Assembly (NCBI RefSeq): GCF_003265705.1
Contig: NW_020312902.1
Coordinates: 11,942,093-12,006,092, forward strand
Direction: 5' to 3'
DNA length: 64,000 nucleotides
Source: Callorhinus ursinus
Taxonomy: Eukaryota > Chordata > Mammalia > Carnivora > Otariidae
Every line of letters begins with the position of its first letter. Within the stretch, counting starts at the first letter, position 1. Both the position numbers and the translations under genes were made by a program. This document shows, in pieces, positions 10,218 through 22,212 of the stretch. A model generated the notes under the pieces. It was not told the DNA's origin and did not search any database. It worked only from the letters and a program-made list of their open reading frames with translations.

Positions 10218-12925
10218 TGTTTTAAGCTCAAATAGCTGAAGAATGATAGTCCAATTAAACAGGTCAGGAAAGCTGTCAGGAGAAGATGTAGTCTTGCTCC
10301 TTGTTCTGGGGGAGGGAGGCCTTTGAACATGATTAGATTAGCTGTTAAGGGCATTTAGAGAAAGAGGTGATCTGTGTGAGGTGAAGATAAGGGAATGCAG
10401 GAGGGCGTAGGTTGCTCTTTGGGTTGAAATTAAACAAGAGAAGGGGAGGTTTTCATTTTGCCAACATACTCAATGATCACCAGTGGACTCTGAGCCCATT
10501 TCCTGAGTCCAGTTTCTAGGAAGTGTGATGAAAGGACTGAGCATCTGTGATGAGCCCTTGTCCCAGAGGGAATACCACATCCATACTTGGTGGGTCACTG
10601 AGGGCCAGGAAGGAGAGTGTATACATGCCAGAAATGGGAAGCTGCTAGAAAACTGTGGGCTCTTTGTTCAATACATATCCCATCTCCTAATGTTGGAGGG
10701 TTCCCTCTGGTTTTTTTTTTTTTTAATTTTGTTTTGATTTTCCTTCTCAGACAATTCAAGACCCCCTACAACATGCTTGTCAGTTTTTTCCAAACAAATG
10801 TCTGCTGATATCACTGTAGTAGTTCAAGAAAGGGGCAGGCTTTGCTCCCATCTCAAACATTTACAAAGGCCAACCCTTTGCATTTTACCTTTTTGCTTCA
10901 TTGAAAAATGTGTTCTTTTGTTTGGAGAAAGCTGCATTGATTTTTATTTATTTCTTTATTTTTTTGCTAAGCTGTGTCTTATACCCACAAGTAGCCTATG
11001 AAAGGTGATGGATGCTGACAATAGATTGTGGTAAAATTATTTGTAAGATGGTCCTCCTCATGGTGACCTTTTATTAGGGTGGCAGAACTAAATCCTCCAT
11101 TGTACTATAGTCACAACCACACAACAGCCCTCCTCCAAAAAAAAAGCCCCAAACAACAACAAAAGCAAAAAATACAAAAGCAAAAAATACAAACAAGCAG
11201 TTGAACTCATGAATTCCTCTACGCCCAGTTCTACACAACTAGTTAGTAATCAGTTGTCGGAATAAATTCAGAAGGTGTTGTTACTTGGCATTTTGGTAGC
11301 TCTTATTCACAATGAAGACATTGGTGAATTATGTTAATGAAGCTGATGCTGGTATAATCATTTTTTCTGCAGTTCTATTCAATTTGGTTTCATGCGCTAG
11401 CCCTTTTGAAAAATCATCAGTGAATAATGTCAGCATAATTGTCCCCATAAACTACCACAGCCATGGCTTGCTCCGGTATCCCATTAACAATGGCCGTTGA
11501 TCTAGTTACTTTTAAAATACCCAGTCGTTTCAGTGAACTAACCAGATTGTGTTGGTGGCCAAAGGCATTTTTAGACTTCCTAATGGGGATTTACAATCAG
11601 GTCGAAGAAAAGCACTGCATTTGGTAGTGACAAATATCTTTTATTATCTTCACTCATTTTTTTTCTCCTGGTATTATTAGCACTGAGTAGTTTTCCAGTT
11701 CAGGAACAATTTCCAGGTTCTACACTCAGTGAAAACATGCAAATCCTTACTGCGTCTTCATCCCGTTTCCTTAAAAAAAAAGTGGCTTCCAGATTCTATG
11801 ATGAGACAAATAGCGTCCTGAAGAGGGAGATTAAGTACAACTCATTTCTATTTTGTTGGAACTGGTGACTCCACAACCAGGCACCTTCTCACCAGTAATT
11901 ATTATGTGGCGGCTTTCATTTCAGCAGGTGCCAATGAATGGAATCACACCAATCTGTCTCTCACACCACTGACGTGTCAATGAAAATAAGAGAAATTGCA
12001 CGGAGGAAAAAAACCCTGTGTCTGAAACAAAACAAACAGAAGAAGCTCTCTAAGAGGATTTTTATCAGCACAAACAGTATCAGTTTAGTGATGATGATTC
12101 ACGGAATTAGGAATAGAGAGCTTCTTTTGCTTGGTAGGTGTGTCTTAAAGCCGAATACACTACCACATGCCAGGTGTTGCTGGTGAAAGTACCTTAAAAC
12201 TATAGGTTCTCCGAGAAAATTTCTTTCTTCACTTGGGCTAATGTTGTTGTTGTTGTTTTAATTCGACTCCTCATTGAGAAGAAACTGCTCATCATTAATT
12301 CTGTATAACACTCAACATTTTCTACTCTTTACTGAATGCAACCCAAATCAAAGGGGGTTAAGCAAAAGGGGATTTCTTGCACACTCACTCTTCTTAAAAT
12401 CATGTCACTGAGAAGCCCAGTTTGGAGTTTGCTCTCTTCACAACTATAATCAGGACCTTAAGTTATGTCATTAGAACTTAGTCTATTTGTCTCCATATAT
12501 CAGTTTGTCCTTCTCTTAGGCTGTGTTCATAGGCAGGTTTCCACTTTGGAATGGTATATGCAGCTCCAGGCTTTTGTCTCATCAGCTGAGCATAGTCAGC
12601 AATTCACCTGCCTTTCATTGGCTTGGGTCATAGGCCCATCTCTGAATCAATCACTCCAACTACATGTCATGGAGTGCATCTAACTGACCAGGAATGGGTG
12701 TTTTGTCAAAATTTGGGATAGAGGTATAAGAAGGATGATTTCCCATTGGAAAAAAAAAATGCTTATTTCAGTTATTAGTATATGAGTTCAATTATTGGTA
12801 TCTGGGTGAATGAATGCCAGATACACACAATGTAAAAAATCTACCAGCCTTTGAAATGCTTTAACCAGTGGCTTTCCTATCAGTCCTTGGGCAGAGCATC
12901 TCTCTCACACCTGGCATTTTTATAG
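10218..12925. other. Unassigned, largely repeat-free DNA
   Basis: No Can-SINE, L1 or LTR is recognised. Open frames are short and start at arbitrary ATGs. Sub-blocks 11290-11520 and 11880-12190 are AT-rich with TAAT-type cores and look more constrained in composition than the flanks; see findings. A T run sits at about 10712-10723. Confidence 0.45.
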
Positions 12926-13120
12926 CACTCAAATGTGTTTTGACCATAGCCTTTATTATATTGCCACATAATTATCGTGGACATTACTATTTCCTTAGCT
13001 TTCTATTCCATAGAAATGTGAGATTCATGAAGGCAGGGACAAAGTACTTCTCTTTTTTTGTCTTGTGTAACCTCCAACACTGCCTCCATAGTAGTGTCTC
13101 AATAAATGCGGTGCAAATGA
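12925..13120 (+). repeat. L2 LINE 3'-end remnant
   Basis: The order 'gagattcatgaaggcaggg', a T-rich spacer, and 'gtgtctcaataaatg' matches the 3' end of LINE-2, read on the plus strand. The short open frame here is not a gene. Confidence 0.65.
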
Positions 13121-13254
13121 TTTCATAGTTGGTTCTGACCTATTCAAATGATTGGGCTTACTTGCCTTCCCCCCCGCCCTCACATTGAGTCCTGGTTTTT
13201 CTTTCTCTGAGAAGATTATATGAATTGTTTTTACTTTTATTATTTTCTAAAATT

Positions 13255-13277
13255 TTATTGATTTATTAAATCAATAA
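13255..13277. repeat. Perfect 23-bp palindrome
   Basis: Arms TTATTGATTTA and TAAATCAATAA flank a single T at 13266. It is A+T-rich and could extrude as a small hairpin, but this length can arise by chance in AT-rich DNA. Confidence 0.8.
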
Positions 13278-13508
13278 GGGAAACCTCATGTCATCTCCAT
13301 GAAGTCTTTCTTAGGCACCCTGGTCTTTATAGATCATTGCCTGTTTATTAAATATGTTAATAACATCCTTTCTTGCTATTTTAACACCACTTTATGTGTT
13401 TTTATATGCTGTCTAGTCAACTATATTAAAATGCCATAACATACCTACAATTCCTCTGCAGCTCTTGAGAGCAATTATATGAATGCGTGGTTAATATATG
13501 GCACATGG

Positions 13509-13704
13509 GGGGTGCCTGGGTGGCTCAGTCATTAAGCGTCTGCCTTCGGCTCAGGTCATGATCCCAGGGTCCTGGGATCCAGTCCCACATCGGGCTTCCT
13601 GCTCAGCAGGGAGCCTGCTTCTCCCTCTCCCACTCCCCCTGCTTGTGTTCCTCCTCTCGCTACCTCTCTCTCTGTCAAATAAATAAATAAAATCTTAAGA
13701 AAAT
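13509..13704 (+). repeat. Can-SINE, young copy
   Basis: A complete plus-strand copy: tRNA-like head GGTGCCTGGGTGGCTCAG, body CTTCGGCTCAGGTCATGATC, a CT-rich tract and a tail of AAATAAATAAATAAAATCTT. Target-site duplications ATATATGGCACATGG lie at 13494-13508 and 13705-13719 and match exactly. Low divergence and perfect duplications indicate a recent insertion. Confidence 0.97.
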
Positions 13705-13719
13705 ATATATGGCACATGG

Positions 13720-15383
13720 AAAAGTGTGAAACACAAGAAATCAAAGGGAAAAATATATCATGAAGTGAGAGATGGCTGAAAAGAACTCAGCTAAATATAT
13801 ACGTTAGTGATATCAACTAAACTACCAACAGTCAAATCTGTCTGTAGGTGAATAGAGGTGACATTTCTTCATTTCCTAGTTTTCTACCACAGATATGTTT
13901 TCTTGTGTAGTTAGAAAGAAAGCAGGTTTTAGAAAAATCCAAAGGGGGTAATTTGGTTTTGTATTATGCATATTTACTCTAATTTTATAATTTTGTCAGT
14001 ATCAATTATCCTGTTGAATGTGTATAGGTGTGTGTGTAAATATATGTCTATGTGTGTGATTACATAAGGTTTGCAAAGATAAACTACAAATCGCTTTCTG
14101 GTCATGGCTATGTCAAATTCTGAATTAGTGGTATTTCAAATTAATAATGACTTTGTATTCTTGGATATGCTATTGTATTAATTCCCATACAAAATTCAAT
14201 AGGTAACAATCCTTTTGCCTGGAGCTTTCAAAAAATCAAGGAATAGTTTTTAAACAATATAGTAATTACCTTAAAGCATTATATCATGACTCGGTGGAGA
14301 AATAGAAGACCTAAAAATTGGATGGTAATTCCCTAAACTCTGCATTAAATGTTGCAAAGAAAGGATCACAGTGAATTTGTGATACACATATCTGATGAGT
14401 GTGTTAAGTGCCCTATATTCTTCAATTTTGATTAAAGAGAAATCCACATACTTTAGAATATCACATGTTTAGATAGAATAAGCTTATATTCTACACATGT
14501 ATTAAATTTATGTTCTTGATTGTGTAAATAAAGAAATGGGAGAATCAAAAGGATACATTTAAATTTTCCTGGATAAATATTTAGTTGGGACTCCCAGAGT
14601 TTTGTGCTATTTGATTTAGGAAAGATAGTTTATACATGACAATGCTAATGGTATATATTTCAAACTAGATGCCTCAATTGTATGAATGTATTTGCAGGGG
14701 GCTTCTATGATCATTGAAAACATTTACTGATAGTCTATGAGTTGCCCACCTCTGATTAGGATGGTTGAGGCAGGTGATGAATAATATACAGTAACTGTCA
14801 TCAGAGACTTGAAAATATGCTATAGGGTGCTATATTATACATAATAGAGAAACATACATACATATTATACAGGGTACATATTATACAGAGTCTAAAGTAT
14901 ACATAATATTATACAGGGTGCTCTATTATATCAGAATAGAGCATGTCATGTGCAGTGATGATGGTGGTTTCAAGAGACCCTGGTGGCTGTGTTGGGGTTC
15001 AGTGGATAACTGACTCTAGACTTAAGTCAAAGGGACCTATAATAGTTTAGTGGTGGGCAAAGGCCATGGGTAGGATAGGTGAGGGCAGACTGTATGATTT
15101 CCAGTAGAACATCTGGTGAGGGCAGACTGTATGATTTCCAGTAGAACTCTGAATAACACTATGCCCATTAGCAAGATGTTGACCATGATTAGTTCTATAT
15201 AGTAAAGTCAAATAAAAATTATTTGGCATTGGTCATTTGCTTTTTGGAGAATATCTATTAAATATGTTTGTTTTAAATTTTTAATTCAGCAAGTGTTAAA
15301 GTCTTCTGTTCCATGATAATTTATCAATGATATCTATCTTGAAACTTCTTAAGCTTATAATTATAAAATCACAAATCATCATT
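13720..15383. other. Unassigned AT-rich stretch
   Basis: No coding or recognised repeat content apart from TATTATACA-rich short repeats near 14820-14935 and the tandem duplication at 15078-15147. Confidence 0.4.
15078..15147. repeat. 37-bp tandem duplication
   Basis: A 33-base block (15078-15110) is repeated exactly at 15115-15147, a 37-base period with ATCT between the copies. Exact identity suggests a recent slippage-type duplication. No repeat family was recognised. Confidence 0.9.
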
Positions 15384-15401
15384 AAACTATTCTTAACTTT
15401 T

Positions 15402-15557
15402 TTTAAAATAATTTTTTATTGTTATGTTAATCACCATATATTACATCATTAGTTTTTGATGTAGTGTTCCATGATTCATTGTTTGTGCATAACACCCAGT
15501 GCTCCATGCAGAACGTGCCCTCTTTAATACCCATCACCAGGCTAACCCATCCCCCCA
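15402..15557 (-). mobile_element. Short 5'-truncated L1 3' end
   Basis: Only the last ~155 bases of an L1 3'UTR are present, antisense, with the poly(A) read as T on the left. Target-site duplications AAACTATTCTTAACTTTT at 15384-15401 and 15558-15575 match exactly over 18 bases. The body closely matches the 3'UTR of the full-length copy, so the insertion is fairly recent. Confidence 0.95.
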
Positions 15558-15575
15558 AAACTATTCTTAACTTTT

Positions 15576-17399
15576 ATTTGCTATAGCAGATGAACATGAT
15601 TTTAAGTGATAACAATGACCTTGTTTAAATACAATTTAATGAATGTTTAAGATACAGATGGGCATTTTTATTATAATGTGACCTATAATGTAATATTTTC
15701 CCAGTTTTTAAAATAGGCAGACTTTGAGACACATTACCAGTTTAGTATTTGTACTGAGATTATGAAACTTGACTTAGTTGATATCTGTAGAATTTAAGGC
15801 TGACAAGAGATCAATAATAGTATGACCAATCACTCTTTACTCTTGATCATTTTCTGAATGCAGTTAAAGAAATACAGGAAATGGAAAAGTTGTACTTCAA
15901 ATCTAATTATTCTTTGAGTGTCATTAGATTAAGAATTTTAATCTAGCATTTTTTAAAAAGGGATTGTTGGCATCAAAGCTTAAAGTGTTGTCTTGCATAT
16001 TAATGGGCTCTAAGGTTTTGAATCACATGCTTTAGGAACATGGATTCCCCTGTTTTGATGTTTCCCTCCATGTGATGGTTAGCAGTTAGTATGATATATC
16101 TCTTTTCTTTGCCTCTTGACTCATTTTGCTCCCAGGAAACAGAGATATACTGACTTGTGAGGTTGAAGAAAACTTGGTATGTTTTCCCCAGCCCCTTTCT
16201 CTTCCCTCTATCATGGTGATATACCTAGAGTACCATACTTGCTTTCTCTTCTGCTTTCCATGCCATATTTCCTATCAGGGTCAGACTGACCAGGGAGAGG
16301 CAGGAGAAGCCCTGTCTAGGGCTACCTGAGACTGAGGAAGTAGCTAGTTAGTTCTGATAGTCATTGCTAGGAGTGCCATTTGCCCAGATATAGATGTGTC
16401 TACTTGTTTGCAAGATATTGATCAGATTCATTAGTAATAAAAATATTTATGGTACCTATTATTATTGGTACCATATATATTATTCTCTTACAATGACTTT
16501 CTTTTAAAAAATGAGATTCTTTAACAACTTTTAATTGGCTCAGAACTCTGGCAGAAACAGGAGGGCTTTTTATTTGGTATCCTCAAACTCCATCAATGAG
16601 ATTGGCTAAAAGGATCTGTCTTATTTTATAGTCTCACAGAGGCAGACCCTGCGTGAAGATTAGAGAGCAAATAATTTACTAAGGAAAGGGAAGGAGGTAG
16701 ATAAAGGACATGATTTTAAGCCAGTTTCCATGTGACCAACTTGAGATTTATCTGACCGGGGATCTTTGGAAACAGACTGGAGTTATCCCAACCAAGAGGT
16801 GAAGGACTTGGACCATTTATACATCAACTTCCACCAGTCATGATTTGGGAGCTGCTCCTGAGGGGCATTAATTCTCTGACACTTCAGAGACAGAGCAGTG
16901 CAACATGGCCAGAAGGTTCTGGAACCATGGGCAGGGTGCATAGCAAAAATATTCATGTACTGGCAGTTGAAATCCTAGCCCCTATGTACTGAAGTAGAAA
17001 AGGGTAAGGTGATATATGTGAATCTCAAGAGTGTGCTCTAGAGCTGGACATGAAGGCTTTATTAGGGCAAACTGTATTGTGGGCATTGAACCCCTCAAGT
17101 AAAATAGACTTTTTATAGTTCTGACATTGAGATCCCCTGAAAGCTATCTGCTTATGTGACTAATATGACTTTAAATTAACTACTATACCAAGTCTCTGCT
17201 TTAAAGAACCAATATACAAAACTTGGAGATCTGTTTGTAAAGTCAACTTGATATCCCTCTTTAGCAAACATTGGCTGCTTACCAGGTATCAGTTATCATA
17301 TTAGTTACTTTTCCAATACATTTCTGTATTCAAACCTCAAAATTCTGTGAGGCAGCCCCTCATATATTAACTCTCCAAGCTGGTATGATACCAGCTAGA
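15576..17399. other. Unassigned stretch
   Basis: No gene recognised. A short segment at 16136-16176 has strong-looking splice sites on the plus strand but carries stops in two of three frames; it is discussed as a weak finding only. Confidence 0.35.
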
Positions 17400-17600
17400 G
17401 ATCCTGAAGTCAAGCAGAACTAGATTCCAAATCTAGCTATGCTATTGAATAACTATCGTCTCTGGTCAAATTACCTAAATGTCTTTGACCTTCCAGTTCT
17501 CAACCTAGATAATGGAGATTATATTAAACACCCAACAGATCTGACAATTTAATGAAGTAATGCACATACAGCATCAGCAGGGAGCAGCTAGCAGACAATC
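17400..17600 (+). repeat. MIR SINE remnant
   Basis: Follows the MIR order (CCAAATCTAGCTATGCTATT, then 'aattacctaaatgtctttgacc', then a TAATGGAGATTATA block). It is strongly diverged and the boundaries are approximate. Confidence 0.5.
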
Positions 17601-17864
17601 AGCAAAACCTTAGTTTCCAGCACCATGAGGAAATGGAGTATTAGAAAAGTAAAGTTTTAGAGATCATTCAAGTAGTAAGTATTAGAGATAAAATGAAATT
17701 CAGATCACCGACACTAAACACAGTAGTCATTCCACAACACCAGTCATCAATAGAAATCTTTGCCTGTGTTTTTGACCTTCTAGGTCCCATTCTGTTGTTG
17801 ACTATAATTATTGTCCCTAATGAATGAAACCAAGACCTCCCATTAAGACCCATTATAATCCAAT

Positions 17865-17897
17865 TTATATTTCAGAAGTTTAACTTCTGAAATATAA
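17865..17897. repeat. Perfect 33-bp palindrome
   Basis: Sixteen-base arms, TTATATTTCAGAAGTT and AACTTCTGAAATATAA, flank a single T at 17881. Pairing is perfect. It is followed 15 bases later by a second, unrelated palindrome (17913-17940). No terminal inverted repeat of a known transposon was recognised. Confidence 0.9.
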
Positions 17898-17912
17898 TTA
17901 AGTGATTCCAAC

Positions 17913-17940
17913 ACAAAGATTCAAAGACTTGAATCTTTGT
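17913..17940. repeat. Perfect 28-base hairpin
   Basis: Twelve-base arms, ACAAAGATTCAA and TTGAATCTTTGT, flank the loop AGAC. It lies immediately beside the 17865-17897 palindrome. Confidence 0.9.
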
Positions 17941-18029
17941 TTGAAATGCTATTCTGCTATAAGTATCTTGCGATAGAGCTGGTATATACTTAAGCCCATC
18001 AATAATACTTAAATTTTATTAAAATGATG

Positions 18030-18235
18030 AAGCTAGGATTTGGGCTCTGAAACTAGACAGTTTGGGTTTGAATCCTATTCTACCATTTACTAGCAGCATT
18101 TGTGCCTCAGTATCCTCATTTATAGAATATAGATTGCTTTCACTATAGTTGCTATGAAGATGAAATCAGTGAATACAAAGAAAGTGCCTAAAATGGTGAC
18201 TGTTTCCATAGTAAAGCCTCAATAAATGTTATTAT
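18030..18235 (+). repeat. MIR SINE remnant
   Basis: A good MIR order: 'gggtttgaatcctattctaccattta', 'tgcctcagtatcctcatttata', then a tail ending CTCAATAAATGTTATTATT. Non-coding, ancient mammalian repeat. Confidence 0.75.
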
Positions 18236-20160
18236 TTGGGAGAAAAGATTCCTAACAAAATGTTGTGTGATGCCATGAGATTAATTCATAAATAAAGGTG
18301 GGGTTAGGAGCCCTGGCTAGGAATTTTTTAAGTCCCTGCAATTGTAATTAAGAAGAAAGGAATAAGAAAATGATCAGGACCGGAAAGGAGTCTTTAGTAG
18401 TCAAGAGAAAGCCATGTAGACAGAGACTAAAATGGAAACTACAAACAAAAGAATTTAAGACTTGCCTCCTGGCATGTTTCCAGAAACTGCAAGTCAAGAA
18501 CAGGCTGATTGGCACAATTATGCAGTTGCCAGGAAATTCCTTGAAAAATGAAAACAAGAGCAGATAATTGAATGGGTATGTAAGAGATGATATCAAATGT
18601 GACAGAGAGCAGAGATAACTGTCTTTTGTGACAAATGTGATAATATATTTACTGTCTTCTCCCAAGACAGTGTATGTTGTGAATGAAAGTTAGTCCTCAG
18701 AAGGAAGGAATCACATCATCATGAGACATTTGTCCAGTGGGCCTCAAATGATAGAAGTGGAGTCTCGGTTAAGGAGGTGGTGAGACAGAGTCTCACACCA
18801 TATTTGGAATCACTATACCCTTCTGGCCCTGTGATTCAAGGTGTTCATTTCTGTAGCATCAGAGTCTATACACATGGGGGGTTTTCTTTGTTTCTCTCCT
18901 TCAAGGCTGGTCTCCTTTAGTGTGCGCAGTTCACCCCAGAACTTAACTCCACTTTTGGGTGAAATTCTTTCTTACGTATGTCCATTGACATCGAGGGCCA
19001 AAGGTGGGAAAGAATCCATCACAGAATGGGGAACTTCATAGTGGCCACAGAATGTTCAAAGACAGTGCCAGTTGGCAGGATGCCACACCTTACAGAACCC
19101 AGAGAACCTCTGAAGGCAGTTGTCTAATTCTAGAAGTCAGCCTAACAGTATCTTACCTTCAAATCTCTTGTACTATTCCATGAACTGAATTTATTATAAT
19201 GTGTATGATTGCTACCAGGAAACACAGAGGATGCTTTGAGAGTTCATCATGAGTCCATAGGATCTGAGCTAGTCCAGAAAGGAACATTTAAACTGACCTG
19301 CAGAAATAGGAGTGAAGTATGAAGAACAGCCCAGAGGTAAAACTCTAAAGGGGAAAGGCTGTTTTGGCATTGAGGAATTGAACTTTGTTTATGGGTCAAT
19401 CTGCAGGTAAGTCTAGTAGTCAGATCGCCAGAGATTAGAGATAACTAGACCTCTGTAGCTACGGCTAGAAGCAAACTCTGTATTCTGATGGCCCCTTGAT
19501 TTGTGTAAATTCATGCTGCTCTCTAAAGCAGCACTTCCAAAAGAATCTTATGGGTGGATGCATCTTGTACTCCCTAAATGAATAGGTGAGAGGGCATCAG
19601 GAAGTACCTAGAGGAAGCACCTAAGACCTCTTAACCTCTTAACCCAAGCTGGATCATCTGCTAGCTCTTTGAGGGCTGACTTTGTACTTCAATGGCAGTA
19701 AAATTATTTTTATTTATTTTTTGTTAGTTCACAATTAAAATTTACCATATTGCATAAACTGCAGACGTTGTTTTATCATTCTCTTGCGCTCTAATATCTC
19801 TTCCTGAGTAATACTATATTTTGTCTCCTGTTTTATTTAATGCCAGTTTATTATGGGAGTCAGAAGAATCAATTATAAAACGAACCAAATGAAATCATGG
19901 ATTTATATGTACTTCTCTGTGGTTATAGATAAAAATGCAATGGCAGTGGGAAAGCCTGAATGAGGATGAGAAGACAAAAGCTACTTAATGTCAGGATTTG
20001 CCCTAATGCATTGTAATCCGGATGGTAGCTCTGCAGGATGGACCCACATCTGTAACTCTCTATTGAACCACCAGTGTACAGAATATTGCTGTAGCTCCAG
20101 AATTTCGGGATTTTTATACTTTTGTGTCTAGCAGTGTGGTTTACATGCTAAGGAATTTAT
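18236..20160. other. Unassigned stretch
   Basis: No recognised gene or repeat. Frames of 65-105 codons at 18348-18665 run on both strands and lack motifs. A TTTTTATTTATTTTTT tract near 19707-19723 is low complexity. Confidence 0.35.
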
Positions 20161-20367
20161 TTTTTATTTTGATTTTTTTAAAAGATTTTATTTATTTATT
20201 TGAGAGAGAGAGAATGAGAGATAGAGAGCACAAGAGGGAAGAGGGTCAGAAGGAGAAGCAGACTCCCCGCTGAGCAGGGAGCCCGATGTGGGACTCGATC
20301 CCAGGACTCCAGAATCATGACCTGAGCCGAAGGCAGTTGCTTAACCAACTGAGCCACCCAGGCGCCC
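20161..20367 (-). repeat. Can-SINE
   Basis: Antisense copy with T-rich tail, GAGAGAGAGAGAATGAGAG tract, body and reversed head GAGCCACCCAGGCGCCC. The flanking duplication TACATGCTA(A)GGAATTTA lies at 20142-20159 and 20368-20384, with one base of length difference between copies. Confidence 0.95.
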
Positions 20368-20831
20368 TACATGCTAGGAATTTAAACCTTGGTAAGCTAA
20401 AAGGTAGTCATCAGTTATTATTTAACCAATACCATGTGGTAAAGTCAAGAGTAGCCACACACACACGAAGTAACCAACAACATGTAGAAATGTTATGTTT
20501 AGAGGAAAAACTCTGTTCCACTGAATTAGCTTCTCTATAAGGGTATAAGCTTCTCTGGCCAGCCTAGGGATTACAATGTTCATGCATAAAATCTCAGGGC
20601 AGAGCACTTAAGCCCTGAACATGTTCTTTTGTGGTTTTAATGAAGTGAGATCAAGAATAGAAATTATTCTGGATGGATTCAAGAAATTCAATAAAACAAA
20701 AACAGGGAAGTATTTATGATTCAGTTGTACTACCGTGATTATATCAGATGATTATAGTCAACAGAAACAGTCAAGGCTGTGTTAAATTTGAGAAGGAAAA
20801 AAGTATGTTTTATCGTTCATATTTCAATAAT

Positions 20832-20882
20832 TTTCATTACATGTTTGTAATGAAATCATTTCCACTACATGTTTGTAGTGGA
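20832..20882. repeat. Two tandem hairpins sharing one loop
   Basis: Hairpin 1 has arms TTTCATTAC (20832-20840) and GTAATGAAA (20847-20855). Hairpin 2 has arms TCCACTAC (20861-20868) and GTAGTGGA (20875-20882). Both have the loop ATGTTT, and the period is 28 bases. The eight-base stems differ at two positions, and both differences are compensated on the opposite arm (two T-A pairs become C-G pairs). A diverged tandem duplication of a hairpin is the simplest description. Confidence 0.85.
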
Positions 20883-21090
20883 GCTGAGGCACTAACTAGG
20901 ACCATGCCATCCAGAGTCAGTTATGTTTAGGAAAATCATTCCATCAGGATCGGTATAAGCAGACGTACAATCCGTGCCTTGGAGTACAGAAGAATTCAAG
21001 ACCCAATTTGCACACAGTTTTTGCTCTAAAATCTGGTTGTAATTTGGTTATTACAGATTCTTAATACTTTTTCTTAAGACTGATGTGTGG

Positions 21091-21121
21091 TTTTGTTTTG
21101 TTTTGTTTTGTTTTGTTTTGT
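21091..21121. repeat. (TTTTG)n microsatellite
   Basis: Six uninterrupted TTTTG units. Likely polymorphic in length. Confidence 0.95.
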
Positions 21122-21835
21122 CAAGCCAGAGACCCAAACTGATTTAACTTTTAATGCAACGGAATGCACATAATACTGGCTTGGTTTTTGAACCTTTAAG
21201 TGAAAGAATCAAGGCAGTGAAAAGAGCACGAGAGGAGAGGATGAGCTGAAAGTGAAGGAGAAGGTAGAAATCAAATAAGCAGAAAGTACACAAAGGCAGA
21301 GGTTATAAAGAGAAGGGAGTACAACTTCTCTCCAATTCCAGAGCAGATGGCCAACCCGAGGCAAACTAAGAACTGTTCTGGAAGCATCCTGTGTCTCTAT
21401 AGCTCTTTCTCCTTCTACTTACCACCCCAGGCTTTTATGTCTCTAAACCCTTGCCTACTTTCCACTTCAAGGTACTTTATGCTCCAGGAGTATATTTGCC
21501 TCTTATGTTCTGTCTCCTCCATATTTCTGGTCTAACCTATATGTGAAGGAAAAGTAAACAACTAATTTACACTAAATTCAGAGCTGCTGCTAGAATTACA
21601 ACACTCCTCGAAGCACTTCTATTCAAAAACTATTTAATCCAAAGTATGTTGAATGATGGTTCGAGGATAAGTGCCCAAATACAGGTAGAATGGAGGGAGG
21701 ATTTAAGGCTCAGAGACCCAGAAAGCATAGTCTCTCAGGAGACTGTTCACAAGCCAGCTGTGCTTGTCTTTCATTGCTTCATCCAAAGAATCTCTCAAAA
21801 CTCAGGTTTTTCAAGAGGATCTCTGTCTAAAGTTT

Positions 21836-21849
21836 TCTCTCTCTCTCTC

Positions 21850-21893
<44 letters not shown>

Positions 21894-21900
21894 CCTCCCC
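21836..21900. repeat. (CT)n microsatellite
   Basis: About 65 bases of CT dinucleotides with CCCT interruptions. It creates a serine/leucine-rich shadow frame that is not a gene. Confidence 0.95.
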
Positions 21901-22164
21901 CTACTGGACTATGAGTGCCAGTGCAGGTGGGGCAGTGTGAAGTCATCTTTGTGTTCCTTTACCCTTCCCTCTGTCTTCTAGTCTTACCTGACATTAAGTG
22001 TTTGATATCTGATAATCTTCAAATGTGTAATATATATGTTTTCTACTTCCCTTCTAAAGGTCTACATGTTAAAATAATACTTTTTCTATTGCTTTTCAAG
22101 GAAAAGAAAGTGTGGCTTTTCCTCCTCCAAATAGAAAATCATAGTTGTATTTCTATGATTTAGA

Positions 22165-22212
22165 GAATGGAAGCTTCCAGTGAAAGTAGAATGGAAGCTT
22201 CAAGTGAAAGTA
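22165..22212. repeat. 24-bp tandem duplication
   Basis: Two adjacent 24-base copies beginning GAATGGAAGCTTC (22165-22188 and 22189-22212) differ at one base (C versus A at the 14th position). No family was recognised. Confidence 0.9.

Noticed and set aside
21646..21981. 111-codon plus frame rich in Ser/Leu
   Set aside because: The repeated residues come from the (CT)n microsatellite.
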